64,000 bases of DNA from Ectothiorhodospira lacustris. GTDB taxonomy: Bacteria > Pseudomonadota > Gammaproteobacteria > Ectothiorhodospirales > Ectothiorhodospiraceae. The notes beneath the pieces are model-generated. The model was not told where the DNA came from. It made no database searches and saw nothing but the letters and a program-made list of their open reading frames with translations. Location: positions 62,001 to 126,000 of the forward strand of contig NZ_JAJNQN010000007.1 in NCBI RefSeq assembly GCF_022227845.1. The letters are read 5' to 3'. This document shows, piece by piece, positions 9,403 through 18,854 of this stretch. Made by a program: the position numbers and the translations under genes. Each line of letters starts with the position of its first letter. Position 1 is the first letter of the stretch.

Positions 9403-9858
9403 ATGATGAAGATGTTCCGGACCATGGCCGCGCTCCTCATCCTGTTGGCATTGCTGGCCTTGGGGGGCACCGCCGGGCACCACATGACCACCACCGATGC
9501 CTTCTGCAGCAGCTGTCACGCCTACGAGAAGGTCTCCTGGGATCAGGGGCAACACCCCGAGGTGGGTTGTCTGGACTGCCACACGGGGGGCTTCGTGCGG
9601 GACAAGGTGCAAGGCGCGCGCAAGATGTTCCTGGTCTTCACAGGACAGCGGGACCCCCACCACGACCGGCTACCCTCATACCCCGAAAAGACCCAGGCCA
9701 ACTGCAAGGGCTGCCACCTGACGGAGACGGCGGCGGTCCATCAGCCCTTCTTCCTGGCCCGGCATGAGGGCTACATGGCGGCGACGGGCAGCTGCACGGC
9801 CTGCCATGAGTCGGGACATGTGGCGGCGGTGAGGGAACAGCGCTATGGGCGGCGGTAG
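9403..9858 (+). CDS. nrfH: NapC/NrfH-type tetrahaem quinol dehydrogenase, small subunit
   Basis: 151 residues: one N-terminal membrane anchor (about 8-24) and four CxxCH haem motifs (CSSCH, CLDCH, CKGCH, CTACH). This is the NrfH/NapC plan, in which a membrane-anchored cytochrome takes electrons from menaquinol or ubiquinol and hands them to NrfA. The start at 9403 has AAGGA five bases upstream. Oddities: nrfH follows nrfA, whereas nrfH-nrfA is the usual order, and the first haem motif is followed by AYE rather than the methionine-bearing segment that ligates haem 1 in characterised NrfH. Its pairing with NrfA is inferred from adjacency. Confidence 0.85.
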   Translation: MMKMFRTMAALLILLALLALGGTAGHHMTTTDAFCSSCHAYEKVSWDQGQHPEVGCLDCHTGGFVRDKVQGARKMFLVFTGQRDPHHDRLPSYPEKTQANCKGCHLTETAAVHQPFFLARHEGYMAATGSCTACHESGHVAAVREQRYGRR

Positions 9859-9874
9859 GCGGGCCGGGCGAACC

Positions 9875-11068
9875 TTACACGCACTGCCCCGCCGCGTGGC
9901 CCGATGACCAGGCCCACTGAAAGTTGTAGCCGCCCAGATGCCCCGTCACGTCCATCACCTCACCAATGAAATACAACCCCGGCCGGTCCCGGCAGGCCAT
10001 GGTCTTCGACGACAGGGCCTCCGTGTCGACCCCGCCCACGGTCACCTCGGCAGTCCGATACCCTTCCGTGCCGGAGGGCCAGACGGTCCAGCGCTTGCAG
10101 GCGGCCTCCACCGCCTCGATATCCACGGCAGTGAGTTGCTCCAGCGGCTTGTCCTCCATCCAGCACTCGCACCAGCGCTGGGCCACCCGTCGGGTCAGGT
10201 ACTGCCCCAGCCAGGTCTTGAGGGCCATTTTGGGTCGCTCGCGGCGAAGCCGGTCGAGATGGGAGGCCAGGTCCAGATCCGGCAACAGGTCGATCTCCAC
10301 CGGCAGACCCGGTTCCCAGTAGGAAGAGGCCTGCAGCACGGCGGGACCGCTGAGTCCGCGGTGGGTGAACAGGAGGTTTTCCCTGAAGGCGTGGCCCGCC
10401 ACGGTCACCCGCGCCTCCAGGGCGATGCCGGAGAGATCGCGCACCCGCTCCAGGGTGCGTCCGGACAGGGTCAGGGGCACCAGGGCGGGCCGGGGCGGAT
10501 GCACCCTCATGCCCAGGGAGCGTGCCAGTGCCATGCCGAAGTCGGTGGCCCCGAGGGTGGGAATGGAGCACCCGCCAGTGGCAATCACCAGGGACTCGCA
10601 GCTCACCGGGCCCAGGGGAGACGACAGTCGATGAGGCTCACCGATCCGCAGGTCGCTGACCGGACTGCGGGTCTCGACACGCACACCAGCGGCCTCGCAC
10701 TCGTCCAGCAACATACGGACGATATCCTTGGCGGAATGATCGCAGAACAGCTGTCCATGGCTGCGCTCGTGATAGGCGATGCCGTGACGTTCCACTAGGG
10801 CAATGAAGTCCGCCGGGGTATAGCGGCTCAGGGCGGATTTGACGAAATGGGGATTACGGCACAGATAGTTGTCCGACCCCACATGACGATTGGTGAAATT
10901 GCAACGCCCGCCGCCGGACATGAGGATCTTCTTGCCCACCTTGTTGGCATGGTCCAGCACCAGCACGCGCCGGCCGCGGGTGCCGGCGGCGGCGGCGCAC
11001 ATGAGCCCGGAGGCACCGGCGCCGATGATGACCACATCAAAGTGGCGAGCCATGGGGGGAGGATTCAT
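9875..11068 (-). CDS. NAD(P)/FAD-dependent oxidoreductase, HI0933/BaiN-like
   Basis: About 397 residues. An N-terminal Rossmann dinucleotide site (VVIIGAGASGLMCA) is followed by the family motif KILMSGGGRCNFTN, and the C-terminus has the second FAD contact GLYFIGEVMDVTGHLGGYN followed by QWAWSSG. This is the HI0933/YhiN/BaiN flavoprotein family. Some gut bacterial members act in bile-acid dehydroxylation, but most members, like E. coli YhiN, have no known substrate. Two starts are possible (11068 and 11053), neither with a convincing Shine-Dalgarno. The gene converges on nrfH with a 16-bp gap. Confidence 0.85.
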   Translation of the reverse strand: MNPPPMARHFDVVIIGAGASGLMCAAAAGTRGRRVLVLDHANKVGKKILMSGGGRCNFTNRHVGSDNYLCRNPHFVKSALSRYTPADFIALVERHGIAYHERSHGQLFCDHSAKDIVRMLLDECEAAGVRVETRSPVSDLRIGEPHRLSSPLGPVSCESLVIATGGCSIPTLGATDFGMALARSLGMRVHPPRPALVPLTLSGRTLERVRDLSGIALEARVTVAGHAFRENLLFTHRGLSGPAVLQASSYWEPGLPVEIDLLPDLDLASHLDRLRRERPKMALKTWLGQYLTRRVAQRWCECWMEDKPLEQLTAVDIEAVEAACKRWTVWPSGTEGYRTAEVTVGGVDTEALSSKTMACRDRPGLYFIGEVMDVTGHLGGYNFQWAWSSGHAAGQCV

Positions 11069-11209
11069 GGGAGGCGATTCTAAATCAGACGGACGGGAAA
11101 ATGATAAGCCCTTTTCCCGAAGGGGATGCTCCGAATCCGGCATTCCCGCGCTGGCTGTCGCGGGAGTAACGAAGGGGGCATTGGGGCGACAAAAGAGGAA
11201 CGACGTGGA

Positions 11210-11229
11210 ACTTATAATATTGAATAAGT
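11210..11229. promoter_or_regulatory. Candidate metalloregulator operator ACTTAT-N8-ATAAGT
   Basis: A 20-bp inverted repeat in a locally AT-rich stretch, ending 41 bp before the start of the metal-binding protein gene. The central AATATTGA gives it the look of a Fur/Zur/MntR-type site, and it overlaps the place where a -10 element would lie. No exact family consensus is matched. Confidence 0.4.
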
Positions 11230-11270
11230 CTAATTATCAAAAAAGAACGCCACCCAAAAGGATTACCCCC

Positions 11271-12167
11271 ATGTTCCGCACCAGCCTGCTCACCCTGCTC
11301 CTACTCCTGGCCGCCTGGACCGCCCCCGCCGGGGCGCGGGAGGACCGGGTGGTGGCCACCTTCTCCATACTGGGCGACCTGGTCAGGGAAGTCGCCAGTG
11401 AGGACATCACCGTTGACGTGCTCACCCCGGTGGGCGCCGAGGTCCACGACTGGGAACTCACCCCACGGAACTTCATGTCCCTGGAACGGGCGGATATCGT
11501 CTTTTACAACGGCTTGAATCTGGAGCAGTGGATGCCCCAAGTGAAAGGCACCGTGCGCACCCGGACCCCCGTGATCGCCGTCGCCGAAGCGTCCGGATTC
11601 GAGACCCGGCCCATCATCACCGGTGAGTTCGCAGGTGTGCCAGATCCACACCTGTGGATGGATCCGCGGGCGGCGTCCGCCTACGGCCATGCCATCGCCG
11701 CAGCCCTGGCCAAGCAATGGCCCGAGCGGGCGGAAGATTTCCGGCAACGGGCCGACCGGCTGGAACAACGCCTGCTGGCCCTGCATGAAGAACTCGGTCG
11801 GTCCCTGGCCGCCATCCCGGAGGATCAGCGCCTGCTGATCACCAGCGAGGCCGCCTTCGTCTATTTTGCCGCCGCCTACGGTTTCGAGCATGACGGCGTC
11901 TGGGGAACCAATGCGGAAACCGAGGGCTCCCCCAGGCAGATCATGCGGATCGTGGATCGGGTGCGCGAACACCGGCCACGGGCCCTGTTCTGGGAAAGCA
12001 CCATCACGGATCGGTATGTGCGCAGTGTGGCCGCCGACACCGGCATCGCCGTGGCCGGTCCGCTCTATGTGGACTCCCTGGGAGGACCCGGTAGCGGCGC
12101 CGAGGATTATGCGGCCATGATGCGTCATAACGCCGCCCTGCTGCGTCGGCATCTGGGGGCACAATGA
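11271..12167 (+). CDS. Metal ABC transporter, periplasmic substrate-binding protein (ZnuA/MntC/SitA type)
   Basis: 298 residues with a Sec signal peptide (about 1-23). Metal ligands of the cluster 9 family are recognisable: the His of AEVHDWELTP, the His of DPHLWMDP, the Glu of ITSEAAFVYFAA and the Asp of GPLYVDSLGGPG. There is no His-rich loop as in zinc-specific ZnuA proteins, so manganese or iron is somewhat more likely than zinc; this is an inference. The genes for ATPase and permease follow at once (10-bp gap, then overlap), giving a complete importer operon behind a candidate operator. Confidence 0.88.
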   Translation: MFRTSLLTLLLLLAAWTAPAGAREDRVVATFSILGDLVREVASEDITVDVLTPVGAEVHDWELTPRNFMSLERADIVFYNGLNLEQWMPQVKGTVRTRTPVIAVAEASGFETRPIITGEFAGVPDPHLWMDPRAASAYGHAIAAALAKQWPERAEDFRQRADRLEQRLLALHEELGRSLAAIPEDQRLLITSEAAFVYFAAAYGFEHDGVWGTNAETEGSPRQIMRIVDRVREHRPRALFWESTITDRYVRSVAADTGIAVAGPLYVDSLGGPGSGAEDYAAMMRHNAALLRRHLGAQ

Positions 12168-12177
12168 GGACATCGAC

Positions 12178-12987
12178 GTGGTCTTGAGACTGCCCTCCAA
12201 ACCCATGGCCGTGGAAGTGAAAGGACTCAGCGCGGCCTATGACGGCCAGTCGGTGCTGGAAGACGTGGACATCGCCCTGCCTGCGGGCAAGTGGACCGCC
12301 ATCATCGGTCCCAACGGCGCCGGCAAGTCCACCCTGTTCCGCATCCTGCTGGGGGTGATGAAGCCGCTGAGCGGAGAAGTCACGGTGCTGGGTGATGCGC
12401 CGTCCCGGCAGCGCCGCCTGGGGTATATCGCCTACATGGCCCAGCAGGAGGCGGTGGAATGGGATTTCCCCATCTCCGTGCAGGACACGGTGATGACGGG
12501 ACGTTTCGGCCACATGCGCGGTGATCCCTGGTGGCGCCGACTGCTGCCCCCCCGCTGGACCCACCCCCGCCACTGGGACGTGGTGCACCGGTCCCTGCAG
12601 GCGGTAAACATGCAGGATTTCGCCCACCGCCCCATCGGCGCCCTCTCCGGCGGCCAGAAAAAGCGCGTGCTGCTGGCCCGGGCGCTGGCCCAGGAAGCCC
12701 GGCTGCTGTTGTTGGACGAACCCCTGGCCGGGGTGGATGCCGCCAGTGAACGGCTAATCCTGGACCTGCTGACCCGGCAGCGGGCCGCCGGCCGCACGGT
12801 GGTGATGGTCACCCACGACATGGACAGTGCCCGGCGCTATGCCGACCAGGTGCTGCTGATCAATCGCACCATCGTGGGTATGGGCGCGCCCGATAACATG
12901 CTGGTGGACGAGATGCTGGCACGCACGGCGGTGGCCGGCTGGCGGCCGGTGGCCCGGCGCGACCCACCTCTGGAGGCCTTCCCGTGA
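12178..12987 (+). CDS. Metal ABC transporter, ATP-binding protein
   Basis: 269 residues with all ABC motifs: Walker A GPNGAGKST, signature LSGGQ, Walker B LLLLDEPLAGVD and switch His in VTHD. The GTG at 12178 is chosen as start because GAGG lies eight bases upstream, whereas the in-frame ATG at 12205 has no ribosome site. The length and the long insertion between Walker A and the signature (WDFPISVQDTVMTGRFGHM) match ATPases of Mn/Zn/Fe importers. Acts at the cytoplasmic face with the permease encoded next, whose start overlaps this stop. Confidence 0.9.
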   Translation: MVLRLPSKPMAVEVKGLSAAYDGQSVLEDVDIALPAGKWTAIIGPNGAGKSTLFRILLGVMKPLSGEVTVLGDAPSRQRRLGYIAYMAQQEAVEWDFPISVQDTVMTGRFGHMRGDPWWRRLLPPRWTHPRHWDVVHRSLQAVNMQDFAHRPIGALSGGQKKRVLLARALAQEARLLLLDEPLAGVDAASERLILDLLTRQRAAGRTVVMVTHDMDSARRYADQVLLINRTIVGMGAPDNMLVDEMLARTAVAGWRPVARRDPPLEAFP

Positions 12988-13928
12988 TGGAGACGCTGGA
13001 AACCCTGGGCATCGGGCTGATCGACGGTCTGCTGGCGGTACTCATGCTGGGGGTGGGCCTGCTGCCCGATGCCCTGGCGGAACCCTTCAGCTACGGCTTC
13101 ATGCAGCGCGCCCTGCTCACCGCCATCCTGGTGGGTGCCATCTGCGGCCTGCTGTCCTGCTTTGTGGTGCTCAAGCGCTGGTCGCTGCTGGGAGATGCCA
13201 TCTCCCATGCGGTCCTGCCCGGCGTAGCCATTGCCTATCTGCTGGGCTGGCCCTTCTTCATCGGTGCCTTCATCGCCGGCGCCCTGACCTCCGTGGGTAT
13301 CGGTGCCCTGGAACGGCATACCCGCCTCAAGGCGGATGCCGCCATGGGCCTGATGTTCACGGCGGCCTTTGCCCTGGGGGTGGTCATCATCAGCAAGATC
13401 GCCACCAACACCCATCTCATGCACATCCTGTTCGGCAATGTTTTGGGGGTCCAGTATCCGGCCCTGCTGCTGACCCTGTTCTCGGGAGTGGTGGCGTTGC
13501 TGGCGGTGTGGGCCTTCTACCGGCCGCTGCTGCTGTACACCTTCGACCCGATGCAGGCCCAGGCCCTGGGCTTCAACACCGGGCTGATCCATTACGGGCT
13601 GATCCTGCTGCTGACCCTGACCATCGTCGCCAGCCTGGAAACGGTAGGGATCATTCTGGTGGTGGCCATGCTCATCACCCCGGGGGCCACCGCCCATCTG
13701 CTGACGGAACGGCTGACCACCATGATGCTGCTGTCGGTGGCCGTGGGGGTGACGGCATCGGTGGTAGGACTCTACCTGTCCTTCCGGCTGGACGTGGCAT
13801 CGGGAGGCGCCATCGTGTTGGTGGCAGCGGGCCTGTTCCTGGTCAGCCTGCTGCTGGCCCCCCGCCATGGCCTGCTGGCAAGGTGGTGGCGCGCCCGACG
13901 CCTGCACGCGCCCTCTCCCTCCAACTAG
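12987..13928 (+). CDS. Metal ABC transporter, permease (ZnuB/MntB type)
   Basis: 313 residues and about eight membrane helices. The ABC-3 family pattern is seen in [20 protein letters not shown] near the N-terminus and [19 protein letters not shown] near the C-terminus. The ATG at 12987 overlaps the ATPase stop (TGATG); a GTG at 12984 is an equally placed alternative. With the two upstream genes it forms a full importer. Its last codon overlaps the kdsB stop on the opposite strand by four bases. Confidence 0.9.
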   Translation: METLETLGIGLIDGLLAVLMLGVGLLPDALAEPFSYGFMQRALLTAILVGAICGLLSCFVVLKRWSLLGDAISHAVLPGVAIAYLLGWPFFIGAFIAGALTSVGIGALERHTRLKADAAMGLMFTAAFALGVVIISKIATNTHLMHILFGNVLGVQYPALLLTLFSGVVALLAVWAFYRPLLLYTFDPMQAQALGFNTGLIHYGLILLLTLTIVASLETVGIILVVAMLITPGATAHLLTERLTTMMLLSVAVGVTASVVGLYLSFRLDVASGGAIVLVAAGLFLVSLLLAPRHGLLARWWRARRLHAPSPSN

Positions 13929-14680
13929 GTCTGGCGCAGCACCAGGGTGACCCGCTCCACATCCTCCTGGGTGTCCACCCCCGCCGGCGGAGTTTCCAGG
14001 GCCGTGCCCACGTGGATCCTTGCCCCATGATAGAGGGCCCGCAACTGCTCCAGACTCTCAATCCGCTCCAGGGCGCAGCTCTCCATGCGGGTGAAGCACT
14101 TGAGATACCCCACCCGGTAGGCATACAGGCCGATATGACGCCGACAGACCTGCAGGGCCGGTGACACCTCCATATCCAGGGCATCCCGTTCCCAGGGAAT
14201 CGGGGCACGACTGAAATAGAGGGCAAAATCCCGAGCATCCCGCACCACCTTGACGGTGTGGGGATCATAGAGCTGGGCCGCCCGGGTAATAGGGGTGCAC
14301 AGGGTGGCGATCACGGCCTCGGGATGGGCCGCCAGATTCTCGGCCACTTGGCGCACGATAGAGGGGGGTGTCAGGGGCTCATCCCCCTGCAGGTTCACCA
14401 CGATGGCGTCATCCGGCCAGTCCATCCGCGCCGCCACTTCCGCGATGCGGTCGCTGCCGGAAGTATGGTGCACCGAGGTCAGGCAGACCCGGGCACCGAA
14501 AGCCCGGGCGGCCGCCTCGATCCCGGCATCGTCCGTGGCCAGGACCACATCCTCTGCCCCGCTGGCCTGGGCGCGCTCCCAGACGTGGCGCACCATGGGC
14601 TTGCCCGCCAGATCCACCAGCGGCTTGCCGGGCAGGCGCGTGGAGCCATAGCGAGCCGGGATGACCACCTTGAAGGACAT
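13925..14680 (-). CDS. kdsB: 3-deoxy-manno-octulosonate cytidylyltransferase
   Basis: 251 residues, the normal family length. The nucleotidyltransferase entry motif [15 protein letters not shown] and the [10 protein letters not shown] segment are diagnostic of KdsB. It activates Kdo to CMP-Kdo for lipid A core assembly in the cytoplasm. It is the last gene of a minus-strand lipid A block (exbB, exbD, msbA, lpxK, trm112, kdsB), an arrangement known in pseudomonads and relatives. It ends four bases inside the metal permease gene. Confidence 0.95.
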   Translation of the reverse strand: MSFKVVIPARYGSTRLPGKPLVDLAGKPMVRHVWERAQASGAEDVVLATDDAGIEAAARAFGARVCLTSVHHTSGSDRIAEVAARMDWPDDAIVVNLQGDEPLTPPSIVRQVAENLAAHPEAVIATLCTPITRAAQLYDPHTVKVVRDARDFALYFSRAPIPWERDALDMEVSPALQVCRRHIGLYAYRVGYLKCFTRMESCALERIESLEQLRALYHGARIHVGTALETPPAGVDTQEDVERVTLVLRQT

Positions 14681-14727
14681 TCAGTACTTCCCCCCTGTGA
14701 CGACGACCGTCGATGACCCTGGGCGGG

Positions 14728-14922
14728 TCACTTTTCCTTCCACTTCTCCAGCTCCTCTTCCGTCAACCGGCGGGCCTCGTCCTCCAGCATCACCGGGATG
14801 TCGTCGCGGATGGGATAGGCCAGCCGGGCGCCGCGTGAGACGAGTTCGCCGCGGTCCTTGTCATAGATCAGGGGACCTTTGGTGACCGGGCAGACCAGAA
14901 TATCGAGCAAGCGTTTGTCCAT
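14728..14922 (-). CDS. Trm112-family small protein (YcaR-like)
   Basis: 64 residues: [18 protein letters not shown], then [19 protein letters not shown]. The Trm112/YcaR family is a small zinc-ribbon-like protein between lpxK and kdsB in many gammaproteobacteria. Eukaryotic Trm112 activates methyltransferases. The second cysteine pair normally seen is absent here: only one Cys is present, so metal binding is doubtful. Its conserved place in the lipid A operon is the main functional clue. Confidence 0.9.
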   Translation of the reverse strand: MDKRLLDILVCPVTKGPLIYDKDRGELVSRGARLAYPIRDDIPVMLEDEARRLTEEELEKWKEK

Positions 14923-14929
14923 CGTTCCA

Positions 14930-15937
14930 TTACCTCAAGCTGTGAAGGCGATCCAGGGCCTGGACCGCGCGCAGTATTGCCGATGCCAGGGCCGGCTCGG
15001 GCACGGCGCTGACGGGTACAAACCAGTGTTCGGGGCCAGCCATGCCCCGGCATTTTACGGCATCCTTCTCGGTCATCAGTACCGGAAGACCGTCATCAAA
15101 GCGTATCTCATCCACCGTGTAGGGATGATGATCCGGAAAGGCGTGGGGGATCACTTCCAGACCGGCCGCCGCGAGCATGTCGAAGAAACGGGGCGGATGA
15201 CCGATACCGGCCAGGGCATGGACCCGTCGGCCAGCCAGGGCATCCAGGGACATGACCTGCTCCGGCCGTCGCACCGACAGGGCCATACGGCCGGTGAGCT
15301 GCATGGTCTGCTCGCCGGGACGGGGCGGGCCGTTGACCACCACGAAGTCCACCTCGTCCAGTCGTCCCGGCGGCTCGCGCAACGGACCCGCCGGCAGGCA
15401 CAGGCCGTTGCCGAAGCGTCTTTGGCCATCCACCATGACAATCTCCAGATCCCGCTGCAGGGCATGATGCTGCAGGCCGTCATCGGCGACGATGACGTCG
15501 CAGTCATGGGCCGCCAGCAGCGCCCGCGCCGCCCGGTTGCGATCCGGGTCCACATAGACCGGACAACCGCCGCGGATGGCGATCAGCACCGGCTCGTCCC
15601 CCACCTGGGTCGGATCGCTTTCCAGCGTGACCGGCTGAGGCCAGTGCCGGGCCTGCCCCCCGTACCCCCGGCTGACCACCCCGGGACGGTAGCCGTGGTC
15701 CTTGAGCAGACCGCAGAGCCAGACCACCATGGGCGTCTTGCCGGTTCCCCCCACGGTCAGGTTGCCCACCACGATCACCGCCCGCACCGGCAACCGGGGA
15801 CGATAGCGATTGCGGCGGCGATGCCGGGCCCGGTTGAGCAGGACCACGGCGGTGTAGAGCAGCGACAGCGGATAGAGGGCCAGGGCGACCGGGTTGCGGT
15901 CGTTCCAGTAATGATCCAGGGATTTCACCGGCCGCAC
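14930..15937 (-). CDS. lpxK: Tetraacyldisaccharide 4'-kinase
   Basis: 335 residues. N-terminal membrane-associated helix, then [19 protein letters not shown] containing the P-loop, and the downstream VVSRGYGG and [11 protein letters not shown] motifs of LpxK. The enzyme phosphorylates the 4' position of the lipid A disaccharide at the inner membrane. The frame begins with a GTG at 15937; a second in-frame GTG at 15925 would give the commoner N-terminus KSLDHYW. It lies 17 bp after msbA and 7 bp before trm112. Confidence 0.95.
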   Translation of the reverse strand: MRPVKSLDHYWNDRNPVALALYPLSLLYTAVVLLNRARHRRRNRYRPRLPVRAVIVVGNLTVGGTGKTPMVVWLCGLLKDHGYRPGVVSRGYGGQARHWPQPVTLESDPTQVGDEPVLIAIRGGCPVYVDPDRNRAARALLAAHDCDVIVADDGLQHHALQRDLEIVMVDGQRRFGNGLCLPAGPLREPPGRLDEVDFVVVNGPPRPGEQTMQLTGRMALSVRRPEQVMSLDALAGRRVHALAGIGHPPRFFDMLAAAGLEVIPHAFPDHHPYTVDEIRFDDGLPVLMTEKDAVKCRGMAGPEHWFVPVSAVPEPALASAILRAVQALDRLHSLR

Positions 15938-15954
15938 GCCCCCCGTCTCAAGAC

Positions 15955-17742
15955 CTATTCCATCCCGACATCATTGAACTGCAGGCGATGCAGGCGGGCA
16001 TACATGCCGTCCCGGGCCAACAGGTCCCGATGGCTCCCGGTCTCCAGGATGCGTCCTTCCTGCATCACCACGATGCGGTCCGCCTTTTCCACTGTGGACA
16101 GGCGGTGCGCGATGACCAGGGTGGTGCGATTGCGCAGCAGGTTGTCCAGCGCCCTCTGGATATGCCGTTCGGCCTCCGTATCCAGGGCCGAGGTGGCCTC
16201 GTCCAGGATCAGGATGGGGGCGTCCTTGAGCAAAGCTCGAGCGATGGCCAGACGCTGGCGCTGACCGCCGGAGAGCAAGACCCCGTTGTCCCCCACCATG
16301 GTGTTGAGCCCTTCGGGCAGACGGCGGATGAACTCCATGGCCTGGGCCGCCTCTGCCGCCGCCAGGATCCGGCGTTCATCGGAGGGATCCACTTGGCTAC
16401 CGTAGGCGATGTTGTTGGCGATGGTGTCGTTGAACAGGGTCACATGCTGACCCACATAGGCGATCTGGCGACGCAGATCGGCCAGGCGGTACCGGCGGAT
16501 GTCCACCCCGTCCAGCAGCACCTCGCCCCGCTGGGGTTCATAGAAACGAGGCAACAGGTTGACCAGGGTGGTCTTGCCGCTGCCGGAACGCCCCACCAGG
16601 GCCACGGTTTCTCCCGGGGCCACCTCAAGATCGATCTCCCGCAGCACATCCCCCTTGGCGGCGTCGTAGCTGAAGCTCACGCCTTGCAACCGGATCTCCC
16701 CCCCGGCCCGCTCAAGGGACAGGGTGCCCTGATCCCGTTCCAGGGGCTCATCCAGCAGACCGAAGATGTTCTGCCCGGCCGCGATACCCTTCTGCAACAT
16801 GGCATTCACGTTCACCAGGCGGCGGATGGGCGTCAGCAGCAGCAGCATGGCGGTGATGAAGGAGACGAAGGTTCCCACCGAGACGTCCTGCAGCAGGGAC
16901 TCATGGGTGGCGATCCAGACGATCAGGGCCAAGGCGATGGCGACGAAGAACTGGATGATGGGCAGGTTGCTGGCCTGGGTGGCCACCATCTTCATGTGCA
17001 GGCGACGGTTACGTTCGTTGATCTCATCGAAGCGGGACTGTTCATAGCCCTCCCCACCGAAGATCTTGACCACCCGGTTGCCGTCCATCACCTCCCCGGC
17101 CACATGAGTCACATCTCCCATGGAAGCCTGGATACGCCGGCTGATCTTGCGAAACTGCCGGGTCACCCGGCTGACCGCAAAGGCCACCGCCGGGGCCACG
17201 ATGAGGACCGCCATGGTGAGCTTCCAGTTCAAATACAGCATCCAGCCCAGCAGACCCAGTACCGTGACCGTATCCCGGATCAGGATGGTGATGCTGTCGG
17301 TGGAGGCCGCCGCCACCTGCTCTACGTTGTAGGTCAGGCGGGAAATAAGCTGGCCACCGGCGTTGCGATCGAAATAGGACACGGGCATCTGCAACAGGTG
17401 CTGGAACATGCGCCCGCGCAGTTCCTTGACCACCTGCCGCCCGACCCACTTCATGGTGTAATTGGACACGAACTCCGCCACGCCGCGAATGAAGAAGATG
17501 CCGATAATGGCCAAGGGGATCCAGCGGATGGCATCCGGGTCCCGGTCCACGAAACTGCCGTCCATCAGAGGCCGCATCAGGGCCGCGAAGCCGGTCTCGG
17601 TGGCGGCGGTGATGAGCATGGCCACCAGGGCCATCAGCAGATAGGGCCAGTATTTCAGGGAATGGGACAGCAGCCGACGATAGACCTCCACGCCGGGGAT
17701 CTGATACTGGGTCTGTCCGGGCAGTGATGAATGACGACTCAT
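15955..17742 (-). CDS. msbA: Lipid A export ATP-binding/permease protein MsbA
   Basis: 595 residues: six membrane helices in the first 330 residues and an ABC domain after that (Walker A LVGRSGSGKTTL, signature LSGGQRQR, Walker B ILILDEATSALD, switch HRLSTVEKAD). MsbA flips core-lipid A across the inner membrane. The start codon overlaps the exbD stop (ATGA) and lpxK follows, so this is the standard msbA-lpxK pair within one operon. A YFDRNAGGQLISRLTYN coupling-helix segment supports the exporter class. Confidence 0.94.
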   Translation of the reverse strand: MSRHSSLPGQTQYQIPGVEVYRRLLSHSLKYWPYLLMALVAMLITAATETGFAALMRPLMDGSFVDRDPDAIRWIPLAIIGIFFIRGVAEFVSNYTMKWVGRQVVKELRGRMFQHLLQMPVSYFDRNAGGQLISRLTYNVEQVAAASTDSITILIRDTVTVLGLLGWMLYLNWKLTMAVLIVAPAVAFAVSRVTRQFRKISRRIQASMGDVTHVAGEVMDGNRVVKIFGGEGYEQSRFDEINERNRRLHMKMVATQASNLPIIQFFVAIALALIVWIATHESLLQDVSVGTFVSFITAMLLLLTPIRRLVNVNAMLQKGIAAGQNIFGLLDEPLERDQGTLSLERAGGEIRLQGVSFSYDAAKGDVLREIDLEVAPGETVALVGRSGSGKTTLVNLLPRFYEPQRGEVLLDGVDIRRYRLADLRRQIAYVGQHVTLFNDTIANNIAYGSQVDPSDERRILAAAEAAQAMEFIRRLPEGLNTMVGDNGVLLSGGQRQRLAIARALLKDAPILILDEATSALDTEAERHIQRALDNLLRNRTTLVIAHRLSTVEKADRIVVMQEGRILETGSHRDLLARDGMYARLHRLQFNDVGME

Positions 17743-18158
17743 TCCGGGTCACCACCCAGGGTGGCGATGGACAGGCGGGACACCCCCAGGCGGCCGGCTA
17801 CGTCCATAGCGGTGACCACGGACTGGTGCGGGGTGCGGGCATCGGCCCGGATCACCAGGGGCATATCCGCCCGGCCTGCCAGGAGCTCCACCATTGCCGC
17901 CCGCAGGGTCTCGGGGCGAGTATTGACCAACTCGGCGCCATCCAGGAAATAGCGTCCCTGGGCATCAATCACCAGGTCCAGCGCGCTGGGCGGACTCTCC
18001 TGTTCCGGTGATTCGGCGCGGGGCAGTTCCAGCTGCAGCACGGAATGCCGGTCAAAGGTAGTGGACACCATGAAGAAGATCAGCAGCAGGAACACCACAT
18101 CGATCAGGGGTGTGAGGTTGACCCCGATCTCCTCGGTCTGTCGACGACGGAAATTCAA
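17739..18158 (-). CDS. exbD: Biopolymer transport protein ExbD/TolR-like
   Basis: 139 residues: one membrane helix (LTPLIDVVFLLLIFFMVST) carrying the proton-coupling Asp, then a periplasmic domain. ExbB-ExbD pairs form a proton-driven stator that energises outer-membrane processes. The frame has no ATG before the helix; the TTG at 18158 overlaps the exbB stop (TTGA) and gives NFRRRQTEE, a typical ExbD start. So a rare TTG start driven by coupling is the best reading. The msbA start overlaps this stop. Confidence 0.9.
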   Translation of the reverse strand: MNFRRRQTEEIGVNLTPLIDVVFLLLIFFMVSTTFDRHSVLQLELPRAESPEQESPPSALDLVIDAQGRYFLDGAELVNTRPETLRAAMVELLAGRADMPLVIRADARTPHQSVVTAMDVAGRLGVSRLSIATLGGDPE

Positions 18159-18796
18159 GACGGCTTCACCCCGGGTGCGGCCACCCGTTCTCCTTTGAGC
18201 ACTTCCACCAGCTTGATGGCCTCCTGCTCCATGTCCAGCACCAGTTCATCCACCCGGCCGCGGAAATAGCGATGGAAGATCATGGCGGGAATGGCCACGG
18301 AGATCCCCGCCGCTGTGGTGATCAGGGCCTGGGAGATACCGGCGGCCAATTCACCGGGACTGCCCACGCCCACTGCCGTGATGACGGAAAACACCTGTAT
18401 CATGCCGACGACGGTACCCAGCAAACCCAGCAGAGGGGTGATGGCGGCGATGGTACCCAGGGTATTGAGAAAGCGCTCCAACTCATGGGCCACGCGACGA
18501 CCGGTTTCCTCGATGGTCTCCTTCATGACCTCCCGCGAGCTGCGCCGATTGACGAGCCCGGTGGCCAGGATACGACCCAGGGGCGAACCCTCCCGCAAGG
18601 TGCGGATGCGGGCATCATCCAGTTCACCGGCCTGGATCCACTGCCAGATCTGCACCACCAGCTGGGACGGGATGACCCGGCGGCGGCGCAAAGTCCAGAA
18701 GCGCTCGATCACGATGGAGAGCGCAATCACCGAACATGCGATGATGGGCAGCATCAGCCAGCCACCGGCCTTGACCAGTTCAAACACGTCTTGCAT
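18155..18796 (-). CDS. exbB: MotA/TolQ/ExbB proton-channel family protein
   Basis: 213 residues with three membrane helices; the last two (PLLGLLGTVVGMIQVFSVIT and ALITTAAGISVAIPAMIFH) are the conserved channel-forming pair. It partners ExbD. The ATG at 18796 is chosen; GGAG is close to it. This is the first gene of the lipid A operon. The location beside msbA has been noted in other gammaproteobacteria, but what the stator powers there is not known. The divergent thioesterase gene starts 58 bp away. Confidence 0.9.
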   Translation of the reverse strand: MQDVFELVKAGGWLMLPIIACSVIALSIVIERFWTLRRRRVIPSQLVVQIWQWIQAGELDDARIRTLREGSPLGRILATGLVNRRSSREVMKETIEETGRRVAHELERFLNTLGTIAAITPLLGLLGTVVGMIQVFSVITAVGVGSPGELAAGISQALITTAAGISVAIPAMIFHRYFRGRVDELVLDMEQEAIKLVEVLKGERVAAPGVKPS

Positions 18797-18854
18797 CACT
18801 CCGGGTTGATTGGACTGGAGGGCATGATACTTGAAACAAGGGCTTGAAGGAAAA

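Noticed and set aside
12837-13907. 356-codon frame opposite the metal permease
   Set aside because: Gln/His/Gly-rich antisense shadow of a membrane protein gene.
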